This document shows, piece after piece, positions 36,661 to 47,177 of a stretch of 64,000 nt of DNA. The position numbers and the translations under genes were made by a program. The notes under the pieces were generated by a model, which saw only the letters and a program-made list of their open reading frames with translations, had not been told where the DNA came from and searched no databases. The stretch comes from Botryotinia globosa (taxonomy: Eukaryota > Ascomycota > Leotiomycetes > Helotiales > Sclerotiniaceae): NCBI GenBank assembly GCA_014898425.1, contig RCSZ01000012.1:558001-622000 (forward strand), read 5' to 3'. Numbering within the stretch: position 1 is the stretch's first letter; each line of letters opens with the position of its first letter.

Positions 36661-37712
36661 ATGGTGAGTTTTTCTTATCCCTTGGTTCGATTCCCATGAC
36701 ATACTTCCACATGCATTCCCTTCCATTCCTTGCTTGAAATGGTGTTCCAATCAACGAGCGTTGCTTCCGATTTGCTGCTTCTCATTCTGCTTTGTTACTG
36801 CCCGCTCATGATACGGTTGCAAAAGCAATCATGGCCGGGTTGTATGTAAGGCGCCAGTTTGTGTTTGTTTATTCACTATTCGATCTCTCGGCGCAATATA
36901 ACACGGCGCGGGAAATCAACACAATTTGTACACCATAACAAGGGCATTCATCAACATCACATCACATCACTTTGCAACTCTTTCTTTCTATTCCCTTTGG
37001 AATATTATTCTTGCACATGTCGAAAATGTCATCAACTAATCCTCCATACGATGCGCAGGCCTCCACAAACTACAGAGAAGCATTTCAACTCTTCGATAAA
37101 CGCGGCACTCAACGTGTGCAACTGGATCAACTTGGAGATTTGTTGAGAGCGTGCGGTCAGAATCCTACTTTGAATGAGATTAGAGAGTTGGAGAAGAATG
37201 TTGGTGGTGAATGTGAGTTTATTTTGTTTATTGTTATGAGCAGGGTTCGAGGATGATTTTCCGATTTTGATATTTGGGGAATTCCTGTCGTGGAGTGCAG
37301 AGAGCTATGGGCTTCTTCTTAATATCACACTATGGAGTCGGTACTAATACTATATTCTCGCAGTCGATTTCGAAACCTTCTCCAAGATTCTCAACCGACC
37401 AGGTGGATTCCGCGACCCAGGTGAACCAGAGGAATACTGTCGTGGTTTCCAGGTATTCGATAAGGATATGACTGGATTTATCGGAGTGGGACAATTGAGA
37501 TACATCTTGACGAATTTGGGAGAGAAAATGAGCGATGAGGAGGTGGATGAATTGTTGAAGGCGGTTGATACCAGTAGTGGGGAGATTAACTATACTGGTG
37601 AGTTTAGGGGATTTCTTGGAGAAGACGGGCTGGGAAATTGGGAGATGCAATGGGATTAGGGAAAGCTAATATAAGGATTGTAGATCTCGTACGAACCATC
37701 CTCGCAAACTAG
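36661..37712 (+). CDS. Myosin essential light chain (Cdc4-like, EF-hand)
   Basis: Cdc4-type light chains bind myosin IQ motifs and are needed for the cytokinetic actomyosin ring. The 3' exons are clear: ...37212, 37364-37597 and 37684-37712, all in phase. They encode REAFQLFDKRGTQRVQLDQLGDLLRACGQNPT, FDFETFSKILNRPGGF, YCRGFQVFDKDMTGFIGVGQLRYILTNLGEKMSDEEVDELL and the end DLVRTILAN. The start has two models. A spliced start, ATG at 36661 followed immediately by GTGAGT and joined to 37059, gives MASTNYREAF and 139 aa, close to S. pombe Cdc4. The alternative is an ATG at 37026 (MSSTNPPYD..., 149 aa). I favour the first because the CT-rich leader ends at 36661. The loops look like degenerate EF-hands, except DKDMTGFIG, which keeps most Ca ligands. 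Confidence 0.9.
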
Positions 37713-38646
37713 ATTTTATACTTCGTTATGGTAGAGGGTGGAAAGTATTACTGGGAGATGAGCAGAGATGCAGTGGTGGCAGACGGGGAGAAAGAGAGGC
37801 AGAGATATACAAGTGAGGAGGAATGAGGATATCATATCAGTTGTAGGAATTACTTTTTCGCGACGGCATAAATCGGAGCTGTGGAGTGGAAGGATATTGA
37901 TAATGGCTATGGCTATGGGCGATGGCGTTGAATGAACTTTTAGGCCTGCAAAGGCAGAAATGGATATTATGAGTTTTTTTCTAGATGATACTGAAGTGTG
38001 TAGATTTTGATATGATGAGAAGATTGTGATTATATGAGTGGTATTATTATTCTATTTGGAATTTGATTAGCTTATATTATATCAAGTGTTAGTGATTTTG
38101 ATTTTATTAATCAGTTATCAAGAGAACCTTGGAAGGCTGAAATATCAAGCTTCGAGGCTGCATTTCTGTGTTGGCGATTAAATGTAAATATATTTCTCTC
38201 TCATCTTTACACACGACACAACTTATAATTCTTCTGCACTCACGTAAGAACTCAGACTACTTTGCCATCAACAGAGTCAACAATTAGAAGTCTGTCATAT
38301 CTCAAGGTAAGAATTGACAATTAAAGCTCAATCAATAAATACATAGGAAGGAATTGTCCTCGTCCTCGTCCTCGAGTTGCAATCGAGCGCATACACGCTT
38401 TCGGATTTGGAGCTTTATTCTGAGTTGATTTGTAGCGAACGAGCTTCGAAGCAGATGTTGAGGATATTGCTGAATTGCATAGTTGAATAACGGATGAAGG
38501 AATAGTTTGAACGACGAACTGCGGTCTATTAAGAGGCTAGGGATTTGGAGATTTAAGTTGTTGGATCTTTTGCGATTGAGGATTTAGAAGGAGAGGGTGG
38601 GAGTTTATATTGCAAGCTCACCAGCTCGCCAGATCACCAGATCACC
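37713..38646. other. Intergenic, nothing recognised
   Basis: This gap lies between the light chain stop codon and the STEEP1-like gene. A small cctcgtcctcgtcctcgag repeat is at about 38358-38376, and agctcaccagctcgccagatcaccag-type short repeats lie directly before the start codon of the next gene. Confidence 0.45.
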
Positions 38647-39267
38647 ATGTCTTCCCCGAAAATTAATACGTATCATTGCGCTTACTGTACGAATCTTCTA
38701 CTGGCGACCACGCATACGATTTCGACGCTTCCGAAGAGGAAGGGGACGGGAGATGGGAGTTTTATTTTGCCGGTTTCGGGGGTGGTGCCAGAGTTTAGAG
38801 GGGAGAAGGAGAGGGATGGGGATGCGATGGATGTTACTCGAGATGGGATATCTGAGGAGGATGGAGAGGGAAGGGAAGAGGAGAGGGAAAATGGAAGAGA
38901 GGATGTGAAGGATGGTGATGAGTGGGTTTCATTACCAACTTATGGGTATACCAATCTTCTTTCTCTTACGAAACCCAACAAACAGGTGATTATACGGAAG
39001 GAAGATGGGTTTGAGAAGAGAGGAGTGTGGAAATGTGGACGGTGTGCCGTGGCGGTTGGGTATGAGGTGTGGGTGGAGGGGAGTGGCAGTGGCAGTGGCA
39101 GTGGCAAGGGGAAGGAAGTTGAAGGGGAGGGTGAGGGGGAATTCGAAGGGAAGATTTTGTATTTGTTGAGGGGGTCGTTGATGAGTACGGCGGTTATGAG
39201 GAGTGGGAAGAAGGTTTTGGAAGGGGATGCTGAGGTTCTTGGGACGGGGGTGGGAGTTTGGGAGTGA
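38647..39267 (+). CDS. STEEP1-like (CXorf56 family) zinc-binding protein
   Basis: This single-exon 206-aa protein has two CxxC pairs in the arrangement of the STEEP1/CXorf56 family: YHCAYCTNLLL at residues about 9-19, and WKCGRCAVAVGYEVW at about 124-138. Between them lie the conserved-type segments LPKRK and YTNLLSLTKPNKQVIIRKEDGFEKRGVW. Human STEEP1 acts in STING exit from the ER; in fungi the role is unknown, so no function is transferred. A Glu/Gly/Asp-rich insertion (about 60-90) and a Gly/Ser repeat (GSGSGSGKG, about 142-150) set it apart. The last 50 residues include a predicted strand ILYLLRGSLMSTAV. Confidence 0.65.
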   Translation: MSSPKINTYHCAYCTNLLLATTHTISTLPKRKGTGDGSFILPVSGVVPEFRGEKERDGDAMDVTRDGISEEDGEGREEERENGREDVKDGDEWVSLPTYGYTNLLSLTKPNKQVIIRKEDGFEKRGVWKCGRCAVAVGYEVWVEGSGSGSGSGKGKEVEGEGEGEFEGKILYLLRGSLMSTAVMRSGKKVLEGDAEVLGTGVGVWE

Positions 39268-40078
39268 GGATGGGGGAGTGAGGAGAGGGGAGTGAGGATG
39301 GGGGAGGAGGATAATGAAGAGGGATAGGTGGTTGGGGAGATTATATCGCATGGGAGGGGAGTGAGGATATTGAAGATGGTTAGGTGGTTGGGGAGATTAC
39401 ATCGCATGGGAGGGAGAGTGTTTATATTATAGAATCATGGCATTTGATATACCATAGATGGAAATAGAGGAAAGATTCAAATTGAATTCTAGATAATGAG
39501 ACGTTGATCTACTTGTTACTTGATATGTAGAATTACCCTTGCTTTCCGTATTCATAGCATAGGTACCATACGAACGTCGCTGGATTTTGATAAGCTGGTA
39601 CTCACTCCCTCGAGACTCTGTGCTTTTGGAATTCTCGCATCCAACATTATCAAAAAGACACTTATCCCTCGTATCTCTCCAAAGCCAAGGTTAATACGTG
39701 CCTGCATCATCTCATATCCACCCAAAGCTACCTACCTACCTACCTACCTATCCACGCTCCCCCACGCTCCCTTCCCCACCCAACATATCTGTCATACCTT
39801 CCATTCTTGACAGCTCTTAAACGCCTAATTAATCACCAAGGGATTTTAATACCCAACCAACTTCATTCATCCTGGCTTCCATCACACGTATCATACGTTC
39901 CCTTATTGTACTACTGCTCATCTTTCTTTCCATATCTGTCATTCTGGCTGCCTCAAGGATTGGACCCAGACTGGGAGCTTTATTTAGTCAACTCAGACCT
40001 ACAAATATAAGACCCCTCTGGTCCCCTCTCTCAACCACCATCAATCCAACCTCAACACGACTCATCACTACCGCAACC
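39268..40078. promoter_or_regulatory. Intergenic, upstream of the M3 peptidase gene
   Basis: Contains two similar tracts of about 50 bp (39303-39355 and 39359-39412, sharing ggtggttggggagatta and tcgcatgggagggga), a tandem duplication. A CCTA tetranucleotide repeat lies at 39730-39750. The plus-strand frames at 39520-40010 look like leader sequence. Confidence 0.5.
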
Positions 40079-42196
40079 ATGGCACCGTCTCAATATCAAA
40101 AGCCTCCTCAGGCTCCTCCTCTCTTTACCCATACTGAATCCCAGATTGTCGACGAGGCCAAGGCCCTAATGGATAACTATCGAAAAATGCTCGACAATAT
40201 CGTTGCAAGTGTCAAACCCGAAGATGCAACATTCGCAAATGTTCTCTTGCCTACTGCCAACCAAGATGATCTCGATTCGCTTCAAATCAGCGTTCTTACC
40301 TTCTACCAAGCTGTCTCTGGCGATTCGAAACTCCGCGATGCGAGTTCTAAAGCGGAGGAAATCATGGATGAAGCGCAGATTGAGATGGCGATGAGAGAAG
40401 ATGTTTTTAAATTGGTCGATGCGGTTTACAAGAAGAAAGAAAATTTGGATCCGGAATCAAAGAGACTGTTGGAGAAGGAATATAAAGGATATATTAGAAA
40501 TGGGTTGGGGCTCGAGAAGGGTGAGAAGAGGGATAGATTCAAGGAGATTAGCAAGAGGTTGGCTGCTATTGCGACTAAATTCCAGAAGAATTTGAATGAG
40601 GAGGATGAAGGACTTTGGTTTACATTAAAAGAACTTGATGGAGTTCCCGAGGATGTCATCTCGGGATTGAAGAAGGGTGAGGGCGAAAACGAGGGAAAAT
40701 TGAGGTTGTCGTTCAAATACCCTGATTTGTTCCCTACGTTGAAATTCGCGAAGGATGCGGAAACCAGAAAACAAGTGTTTGTTCAGAATGAGAACAAATG
40801 CAAAGAGAATGTGGAATTGTTCAAGGAAGCTATTGTTCTTAGAGATGAGGCTGCTAGATTATTGGGATATCCTGATCATGCAAGCTTCAGGATTGAGGAT
40901 AAGATGGCGAAGACTCCTGCTACGGTTAATGAGTTCTTGCATGATTTGAAGCTTCAGCTTACTCCTGGTGGAGCTAAGGAGGTTGAACATCTCAAATCTC
41001 TCAAGAAACAAGATTTGGATGCTAGAGGATTGAGTTCGACATTTGATGATAATTATTATCTCTGGGATAATCGATTCTATGATCGAATGATGGTGGAGAA
41101 TGAGTTTTCTATCGATGAGAATAAGATTGCGGAATACTTCCCTCTTCAATCTACAATTGAAGGAATGCTTAAGATCTTCGAAGAGTTGTTTGGATTCGTC
41201 TTTGTTGATATTAGCAGCGAGGAGGAATTAGCTAAGGTTTCACCAACTGGAAAGGGTTCCGATGTTTTACCTCATCCAGATGCCAAACTCTTTACTGTTT
41301 GGGATGATGAAGGTGAAGGTAGTGCATTTGTTGGTTATCTGTACTTGGACTTGCACCCACGTCCAGGAAAATATGGCCATGCTGCAAACTTTGGTATTCA
41401 ATCTGGTTTCTACTATCCAGATGGTACAAGAAGATACCCTGCTACGGCGCTCGTTTGCAATTTCTCCAAGCCAACTGATAAGAAACCATCACTCTTGAAA
41501 CATGATGAGGTTGTTACCCTCTTCCATGAATTGGGTCATGGTATCCACGATCTAGCTGGTCGTACCAGATACTCTCGTTTCCACGGTACAAACACCGTAC
41601 GTGACTTTGTCGAAGCACCAAGTCAAATGTTGGAAAATTGGTGTTGGACCCCAAGTCAATTGCAAAAATTGAGTAAACATTACCTCACTGGTGAATCTAT
41701 TCCAGATGATTTGATTGCCAAACAAATTAGTACCAAGCATGTCAACGGCGCTCTTTTCAATCTCCGACAACTTCACTTTGGTATCTTCGATATGACAGTT
41801 CATACTCCCAAGAACCACGCTGAAGCTGAAGCTTTCAAAATCAGCGAATTGTACAATGAACTTAGAGCAGAAATCTGTGGTCTCAAAGGTCCAGAAGCTT
41901 TGGGTGCAAAGAGTGATTGGGGCAATGGTCAAGCTACTTTTGGTCATTTAATTGGTGGGTATGATGCAGGCTACTATGGATACTTGTCTAGTCAAGTCTA
42001 TAGTGCAGATATGTTTTACACAGTTTTCGAAAAGAATCCAATGGATCCTAAGGAGGGTAGGAGATATAGACATATGGTGCTTGAGAAGGGTGGAAGTCAG
42101 GATGAAATGACTACTTTGGAGGCGTTCTTGGGTAGGAAACCTAGTACCGAAGCGTTTTATAGGGAGTTGGGGTTGAAGGATGCGAAAAAGAATTAG
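40079..42196 (+). CDS. M3 family zinc metallopeptidase (thimet oligopeptidase/saccharolysin-like)
   Basis: M3 oligopeptidases cut short peptides (below about 20 residues) and complete cytosolic or mitochondrial peptide turnover. This intronless 705-aa protein has the normal family length. The zinc motif is FHELGHGIHD with HELGH at residues 483-487. The third ligand is in the downstream FVEAPSQMLENW (Glu about 511 or 517). Other family features are DDNYYLWDNRFYD, GYLYLDLHPRPGKYGHAANF (a usual M3 segment), ALVCNFSKP and GGYDAGYYGYLSSQVYSADMF near the C-terminus. There is no clear N-terminal targeting peptide (MAPSQYQKPPQAPP), so a cytosolic form is inferred. Codon use is highly expressed-like and the frame is clean. 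Confidence 0.96.
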   Translation: MAPSQYQKPPQAPPLFTHTESQIVDEAKALMDNYRKMLDNIVASVKPEDATFANVLLPTANQDDLDSLQISVLTFYQAVSGDSKLRDASSKAEEIMDEAQIEMAMREDVFKLVDAVYKKKENLDPESKRLLEKEYKGYIRNGLGLEKGEKRDRFKEISKRLAAIATKFQKNLNEEDEGLWFTLKELDGVPEDVISGLKKGEGENEGKLRLSFKYPDLFPTLKFAKDAETRKQVFVQNENKCKENVELFKEAIVLRDEAARLLGYPDHASFRIEDKMAKTPATVNEFLHDLKLQLTPGGAKEVEHLKSLKKQDLDARGLSSTFDDNYYLWDNRFYDRMMVENEFSIDENKIAEYFPLQSTIEGMLKIFEELFGFVFVDISSEEELAKVSPTGKGSDVLPHPDAKLFTVWDDEGEGSAFVGYLYLDLHPRPGKYGHAANFGIQSGFYYPDGTRRYPATALVCNFSKPTDKKPSLLKHDEVVTLFHELGHGIHDLAGRTRYSRFHGTNTVRDFVEAPSQMLENWCWTPSQLQKLSKHYLTGESIPDDLIAKQISTKHVNGALFNLRQLHFGIFDMTVHTPKNHAEAEAFKISELYNELRAEICGLKGPEALGAKSDWGNGQATFGHLIGGYDAGYYGYLSSQVYSADMFYTVFEKNPMDPKEGRRYRHMVLEKGGSQDEMTTLEAFLGRKPSTEAFYRELGLKDAKKN

Positions 42197-42729
42197 AGTG
42201 GGGAGGTGAAGATTTAAGGGATGGTTATTGGGGGATAGCATTACATATGTGATTTAGAGAGGGGAATTTCAACGGATGGCTGAGAGGGTTACGATAGGTA
42301 GTTGCTAAGAAATAGTCTGTCACTATGCGAGTGAACGTTAAGGCTTCGGGTAGGAAATGAGAATATACTATGATTTAACTTGGAGTTTGACGTTTGTGTG
42401 AAAGTGGAAATTGAAATTAGTGACGTGAATTGGATTTGATATATCTACCGAGTATCGTAGAGTTTTCAATAAATTGAAAGCGCCCTTCGCGTTCTGTCTG
42501 GGTTCGCCATGCAAGTGGCTAGCCAAGTTACGCCGCGATGTAACTCGCGCCCCTTTAGTACCGTCAACCTCCTAGCATGTGGAGAACTCGCCAAATGCGT
42601 GCCTGCCAAATCAGCGGCCTTTGCACGAAAACGTGCATTCTGAGACTTCTCAATGCTCTGCGCCAATTCTCTATGAGCATGTAGCTTAACTTGCCAGAAG
42701 ATTAAGATTGACCGAGGAGAAAGGAGGCG
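42197..42729. other. Boundary between conserved block and decayed region
   Basis: Contains the peptidase 3' UTR, then from about 42470 a GC-richer segment with a 66-codon minus-strand frame (42466-42666), not recognised. It leads directly into the STAND pseudogene. Confidence 0.4.
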
Positions 42730-45010
42730 ATGGATCCACTCAGCACGACCGCAGCATCATCGCCGTCATCCAGCTATCCTCGGATATCGTCAGCTACATC
42801 AGCAGAGCCGCCGATGCAACGAGAGAGCGAATGCTTCTTCGAAACGAGGTCCTTGGCTGTGAATCGATCCTCAATACCTCAAAGACGAAGCAAACAATAC
42901 AGAGGAAGGGAGCAAGTGGACTGAGACGATCAAAACTCTCGAGGCCTCCGCGGGCCACTGCGACGCTTGTGGGCTGCTTTGAGCGCCGTCAAAATAAAGC
43001 TTGTGCCTTATGATGGATTGCGGAAGGCGCTGTTGAGCTTGAAATGGCCGTATGATCAGAAAGAGGTGGAAAATATCATTGTTACTATTGAATACGAAAA
43101 GAGTCTGCTGGGATTGGCTTTGGCCAATAACTCTCGGTAAGGGCGTTTTGGTCTATAATCCTTGCCCCATGCCATAGATACCCCGCCCACAGCCAAGTAG
43201 ATCCCCCTGCTTCTCAGTGTTGACACTGGCAGACGGTATACGCAAGAGCAGAAAGTTGATGCTGGAGTTGAAGAAGTGTTCGAATGAGGCGCAAGGCAGC
43301 TTGAAGAACTGATACAGGCTCTTGAGAAGTCTTCAAACGAGAATTTGAGGCAGTTTATGAGTTTCGAGGACTTGCTGACCTCCATTCAGGAATCATATGC
43401 GGATTTAGAAGGGGTGTCGTCGGCTTGAAACAGCATCGAGATGATGGCGAGCGACGTGTAATTCTCGAATGGCTTACCCCAATCGATAATGCTCCTCAAC
43501 AAAGTGACTTCATATATCGGCGATAAGTAGGAATCGGGCAATGGCTGCTAAATTCAATAGAATTCTAGGTAATTATAGTTAAATACTGGTAAGCAGATAT
43601 TGTTCTGTCGAGGTATAATCCCCAGAGTAAAAAAAACAATTATTATATCAATTATAATCAATCATTTCAGTACAAAGTTTGATAACAATAGTAGTATTAG
43701 TATCGAGTTTTTATATTATGATTATTAGTAGTAGTATAAACAGAAGACGGAACATCTACTCCGGAATCTTCTGAGGTAGCTGATTCAAGGCCAATCTTCT
43801 ACACCTGACAGCGTGCAAGCCCTTTATAATTGACATAAAGACAACCGAAAGCAGCCATCACTTAACGAAATATCGAGAATTTTACATTCTATCACTAGGT
43901 TACTATCTACTCGAGAGTTTTCGTTGTCGTCGATGCATTGGATGAATGCCAAGACTCCAATAGATATCGAAAGATATTCATGGAAGAGATATTAAATCTT
44001 CAAGTTAAAATGGGAGGAAATCTCTTCGTAACCTCTCGATCTATCCCAGAGATAATTCAGAAGTTTGCAGGAGGCATATCATTGGAAATCTATACTAGTA
44101 ATAAGGATGTGCGGCTGTACCTAGATAATCGCCTGTCACAGTTACCAGCATTTGTTAGGCGTGATCCGAAACTTCAAGACGACATCAAGACCGAAATCGT
44201 CAAAACCGTCGATGGAATGTATGTATGAATTTTTGGGTTTTTCTATTTTCTAAACGAGATGCTCTAACTGTAGCCAGGTTCTTGCTTGCTCAACTTCACC
44301 TTGATTCCTTAATTGCCAAGAGATCGCCCAGAGCTGTTAAAACTGCGCTTAAAACCCTTCCGAATGGATACGAAGCTCATGATCATGTATATAATGCAGC
44401 CATAGAGAGAATTGAAGGTCAGGTTGCAAACTCTCGAGAGCTTGTGGAACAGATTCTATCATGGAGTACATACGCGAAAAGACCCCTAACCACAGCAGAG
44501 CTTTGCCACACTCTTACCGTAGAAAGTGATTAGTTAAAAACTAATAAAAAGAACATCCTTGAACTTAAAATATTATAACCGTATACACCGGATTAATCAC
44601 CATTGATAAGAGAAGTGATATTGTCCGCTTAGTCCACTATACAGCAAAGCAGTACTTTGAACGAACGCAGAGATTTCGTTTTCCAAATGCAGAGGCGGAA
44701 ATTGCGAGGACTTGCCTTACTTACCTATCATTTGATGCCTTCGAAAGCGGCTTCTGTCCAACAGATGAGGAGTTTGAGGCACGATTGCGGTCAAATGTTC
44801 TTTATGATTATGCGGCACGAAATTGGGGGCATCACGTTCGTGTAGTCTCAATGGGCGTGGGACGAATTATTCTGAATTTTCTCGAGAACGAAGCCCGGAT
44901 TCTAATAAGGATAGTAACGGTTAGATGCCGCTCCATTGGGCGGCAGAAAATAGACACGAGGCGTTGGTGAAGCTGCTGCTTGTCAAGTTGGGATCTAGGT
45001 AAGCATCGGT
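42730..45010 (+). pseudogene. Broken STAND protein gene (NACHT-ankyrin, NLR-like)
   Basis: Fungal STAND proteins carry a signalling N-terminus, a NACHT NTPase and repeats; some control heterokaryon incompatibility. Pieces appear in order but in different frames. At 42730-43130 there is an N-terminal STAND-type helical domain (MDPLS, then IIAVIQLSSDIVSYISRAADATRERM), shifting frame at least three times. At 43930-44220 there is the Walker B segment VVVDALDECQDS followed by GGNLFVTSRSIPEI. At 44270-44530 there is FLLAQLHLDSL and KRPLTTAELCHTL. At 44580-44840 there is GLITIDKRSDIVRLVHYTAKQYF and YDYAARNWGHH. At 44930-44995 there is an ankyrin-like PLHWAAENRHEALVKLLL. No P-loop was found; it would fall in the AT-rich 43440-43900. 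In-frame TAG and TAA stops lie near 44530-44580. This is a relic; I give no restored reading. Confidence 0.85.
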
Positions 45011-45088
45011 TCAGACACTAATCCGGTTTGAACGGCCAGGAGGGACTGACGGCTAATTTGAAGTGGCAGTGGCAACTATCACAATGCC

Positions 45089-45870
45089 ATGGCACAATCC
45101 GCTCGACAGACGACATTATCGCATTCAGAAGCATTGGTCCCGACCAGAAATCCGTACACGACGAGAAATACCCCTTCTCTCATCACCCAGACGATACTGG
45201 GTGTTCTCCAGTACATCGATGCGAGCCCAGGTGGGGCGACATCTGTTAATATCGAAATCGAGGCCACCATCGACAAAGGCTTCTTCCTAGAGGATAATGA
45301 ATGGACCTGTTATAGGCGAAACTACGTTTCGTGCAGACCGGAACGGTGCACACTTACCAAGTCTACTGGTTTGCCATGTGTATCTCGGCGGTCGTCGCGG
45401 ACAACGATGGACAGTCAATCAATCTGGTGCAGCACGCACCGAAGCGAGACAAGCGGCCCGAGAAGGTGCAGCTTGATAAAGTGGACTTTCGCCGAAAGAA
45501 CTACAGCCTGGGCTTCATGAATATCTTCATCCAGGCGGCGACTCTGAACTAGCGGACCCCTCGAGAACCGTGTATGATCAGAACTACGGGCAGGTGCATA
45601 GCTTATATCCAGTGAAACACACTTTTGAACGAATCTAATTCAAGCGACCCACGGCCAACAACGGCAAGAGACGCGCGGCACATCAGTACTACCACCTGGT
45701 GGTAGAGCTGTGGGCGGATGTTAGCTCACAAGCGGTGGACGGGTACATCAAGATCGCCTATCGGAAATCGGTCAAACTCATTGTGCGTGGCCGCTCCCCG
45801 GGCCACTACCTATTGGATCGGAGTGGAAGCACGAGCAGCGGACCGTGCTAGTCCAACGGCAGTATAGGAG
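45089..45870 (+). pseudogene. Broken NDT80/PhoG-type transcription factor gene
   Basis: NDT80-family proteins bind DNA through an Ig-like fold; Neurospora VIB-1 belongs here. Successive fragments match the domain: LGVLQYIDASPGG and KGFFLEDNEWTCYRRNY (45190-45330), AMCISAVVADNDGQ followed by NLVQHAPKRDKRPEK (45370-45460), then after a gap TFERI, a TAA stop, FKRPTANNGKRRAAHQYYHLVVELWADVS (split at the stop, 45620-45730) and KLIVRGRSPGHYLLDRSG (45775-45830). The order is right but the frame changes at about 45335, and the stop near 45640 sits where a Gln (CAA) would fit, a C-to-T change. No start or C-terminal region was found. It lies about 80 bp after the STAND relic on the same strand. Confidence 0.85.
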
Positions 45871-46822
45871 TCAAGCAGCCGGGCGACCACCTAAGCGAGG
45901 CTGCTTCCCTACCAAAATACTAATAACTGTGTCTCGACGAGGAAAACATCACGAATATTAGGTACGGTAGGCCGCACTATATCACATTGCCGTCGCGATG
46001 GTAATGGAGAGGGGGGTGAGAGAAGGCGCTTAGCTCTCAGGCACCAGAGTGCTGCCGCCTACCCATAGAATGTTCGAGAAACCTGCTCTTACGCAACACT
46101 CGTGACCACTGTATGCCACACAAGATCAGGCCTGAGAATCGTGGCTAAGTAAAATATAGCGAGCCCGGGCGTGAACATAGCATATTTTGACTAGGTTAGT
46201 GCACATTACTAAGCCCCGAAACATGTGGCCCTCTCCTCCCAACGGCGAAACTCTCGAACTTCATTCTTTCCTCTCCAAGTTTCTTTAAAATCTAAAGCTA
46301 TATTCTTTTATTTTAGGGTCTTTCCCCAGATGCTCCATATTTTAAAGCGACTTTCATGGTTGCAATTAACTAGGGGGGAACAGCCAAAGCGGCGATAGGT
46401 GGCGTGATTAAAACGATCGAGAGTACAATCGACTACAGTCTATTCTCTATTGCTAAGTGATCTCCTCAAAGAGAAATAATTGAAGAAAGTGATGCATTAG
46501 TAACAACTTCATGGAGTTGTTAAGAAAACATTTATAATTTTAAAAACTATAGATTCGTCTCATGATAGAGTGCGTCTCGCTACACAGGGACACACGTTAG
46601 GTGGTTTGGGGGGTTTAGAGGGTGAGAGGGTGAGAGGGTGAGAGGGTGAGGTAGGATGGGATAGAATGTTTGTGCTTGGGTTTTGATTTTAGTTGAAATG
46701 GTTTGAGGATGAAGGGGCGAGAGGGTGAGAGTTTGGGGTGGATTATGGAAGGAGCGATTTAGATTTAGAGATATGAAGGTGTAGAGATATAGATGTGTAG
46801 AGATTGGGGGGCTTAGGGGGGC
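45871..46822. other. Decayed accessory DNA, origin unclear
   Basis: GC-richer non-coding sequence to about 46500 probably continues the transferred or duplicated block that carries the two relics. No family is recognised. A purine-rich stretch follows, with a ggtgaga tandem at 46620-46650 and further gggg tracts up to the MITE. Confidence 0.5.
46620..46650. repeat. Short tandem repeat, unit ggtgaga(g)
   Basis: The octamer gggtgaga occurs four times in a row inside a wider G-rich, purine-biased tract. Confidence 0.85.
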
Positions 46823-46825
46823 TTA

Positions 46826-47174
46826 GGGCCCGTTCGGATCGATTTTTTAGGCGATATTGGGCTATATTTGCTGACAATATAGGTTTAAATAAGTGTTTAT
46901 TAAATATAAATATTGTTCAACAATTTATATTAATAAAAAAAGCAATGAATCGAATGTTAATATTGAATTACAAAGAGCTACAAAATGTTGATTAATAAAT
47001 TTGTATAACAATCTTGCTAAATCTTTAATACAACTTTGATTAGTATTTGTCAATATATTATCATTTTATATTTTGTAGATTACAAATTTCAGCCTTATAT
47101 TTACAAATTTAGCCTAAATTATTAGTCAATATATTATTTTGTTAATAAATTAAAAAAACGATTCGAACGAGCCC
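46826..47174. mobile_element. Harbinger-like MITE, copy 1 (349 bp, TTA duplication)
   Basis: The left end is GGGCCCGTTCGGATCGATTT. The right end on the opposite strand is GGGCTCGTTCGAATCGTTTT. TTA flanks both sides (46823-46825 and 47175-47177), the three-base target duplication typical of PIF/Harbinger elements. The interior is AT-rich and has no frame. A second copy in opposite orientation lies at 55197. The element is non-autonomous. Confidence 0.85.
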
Positions 47175-47177
47175 TTA

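Noticed and set aside
38932..39407. Minus-strand Pro/Ser/Leu-rich frames opposite the STEEP1-like gene
   Set aside because: They are antisense to a purine-rich coding region; composition is fully explained by strand asymmetry.
42466..42666. 66-codon minus-strand frame before the STAND relic
   Set aside because: No domain, no splice support and directly beside decayed DNA.
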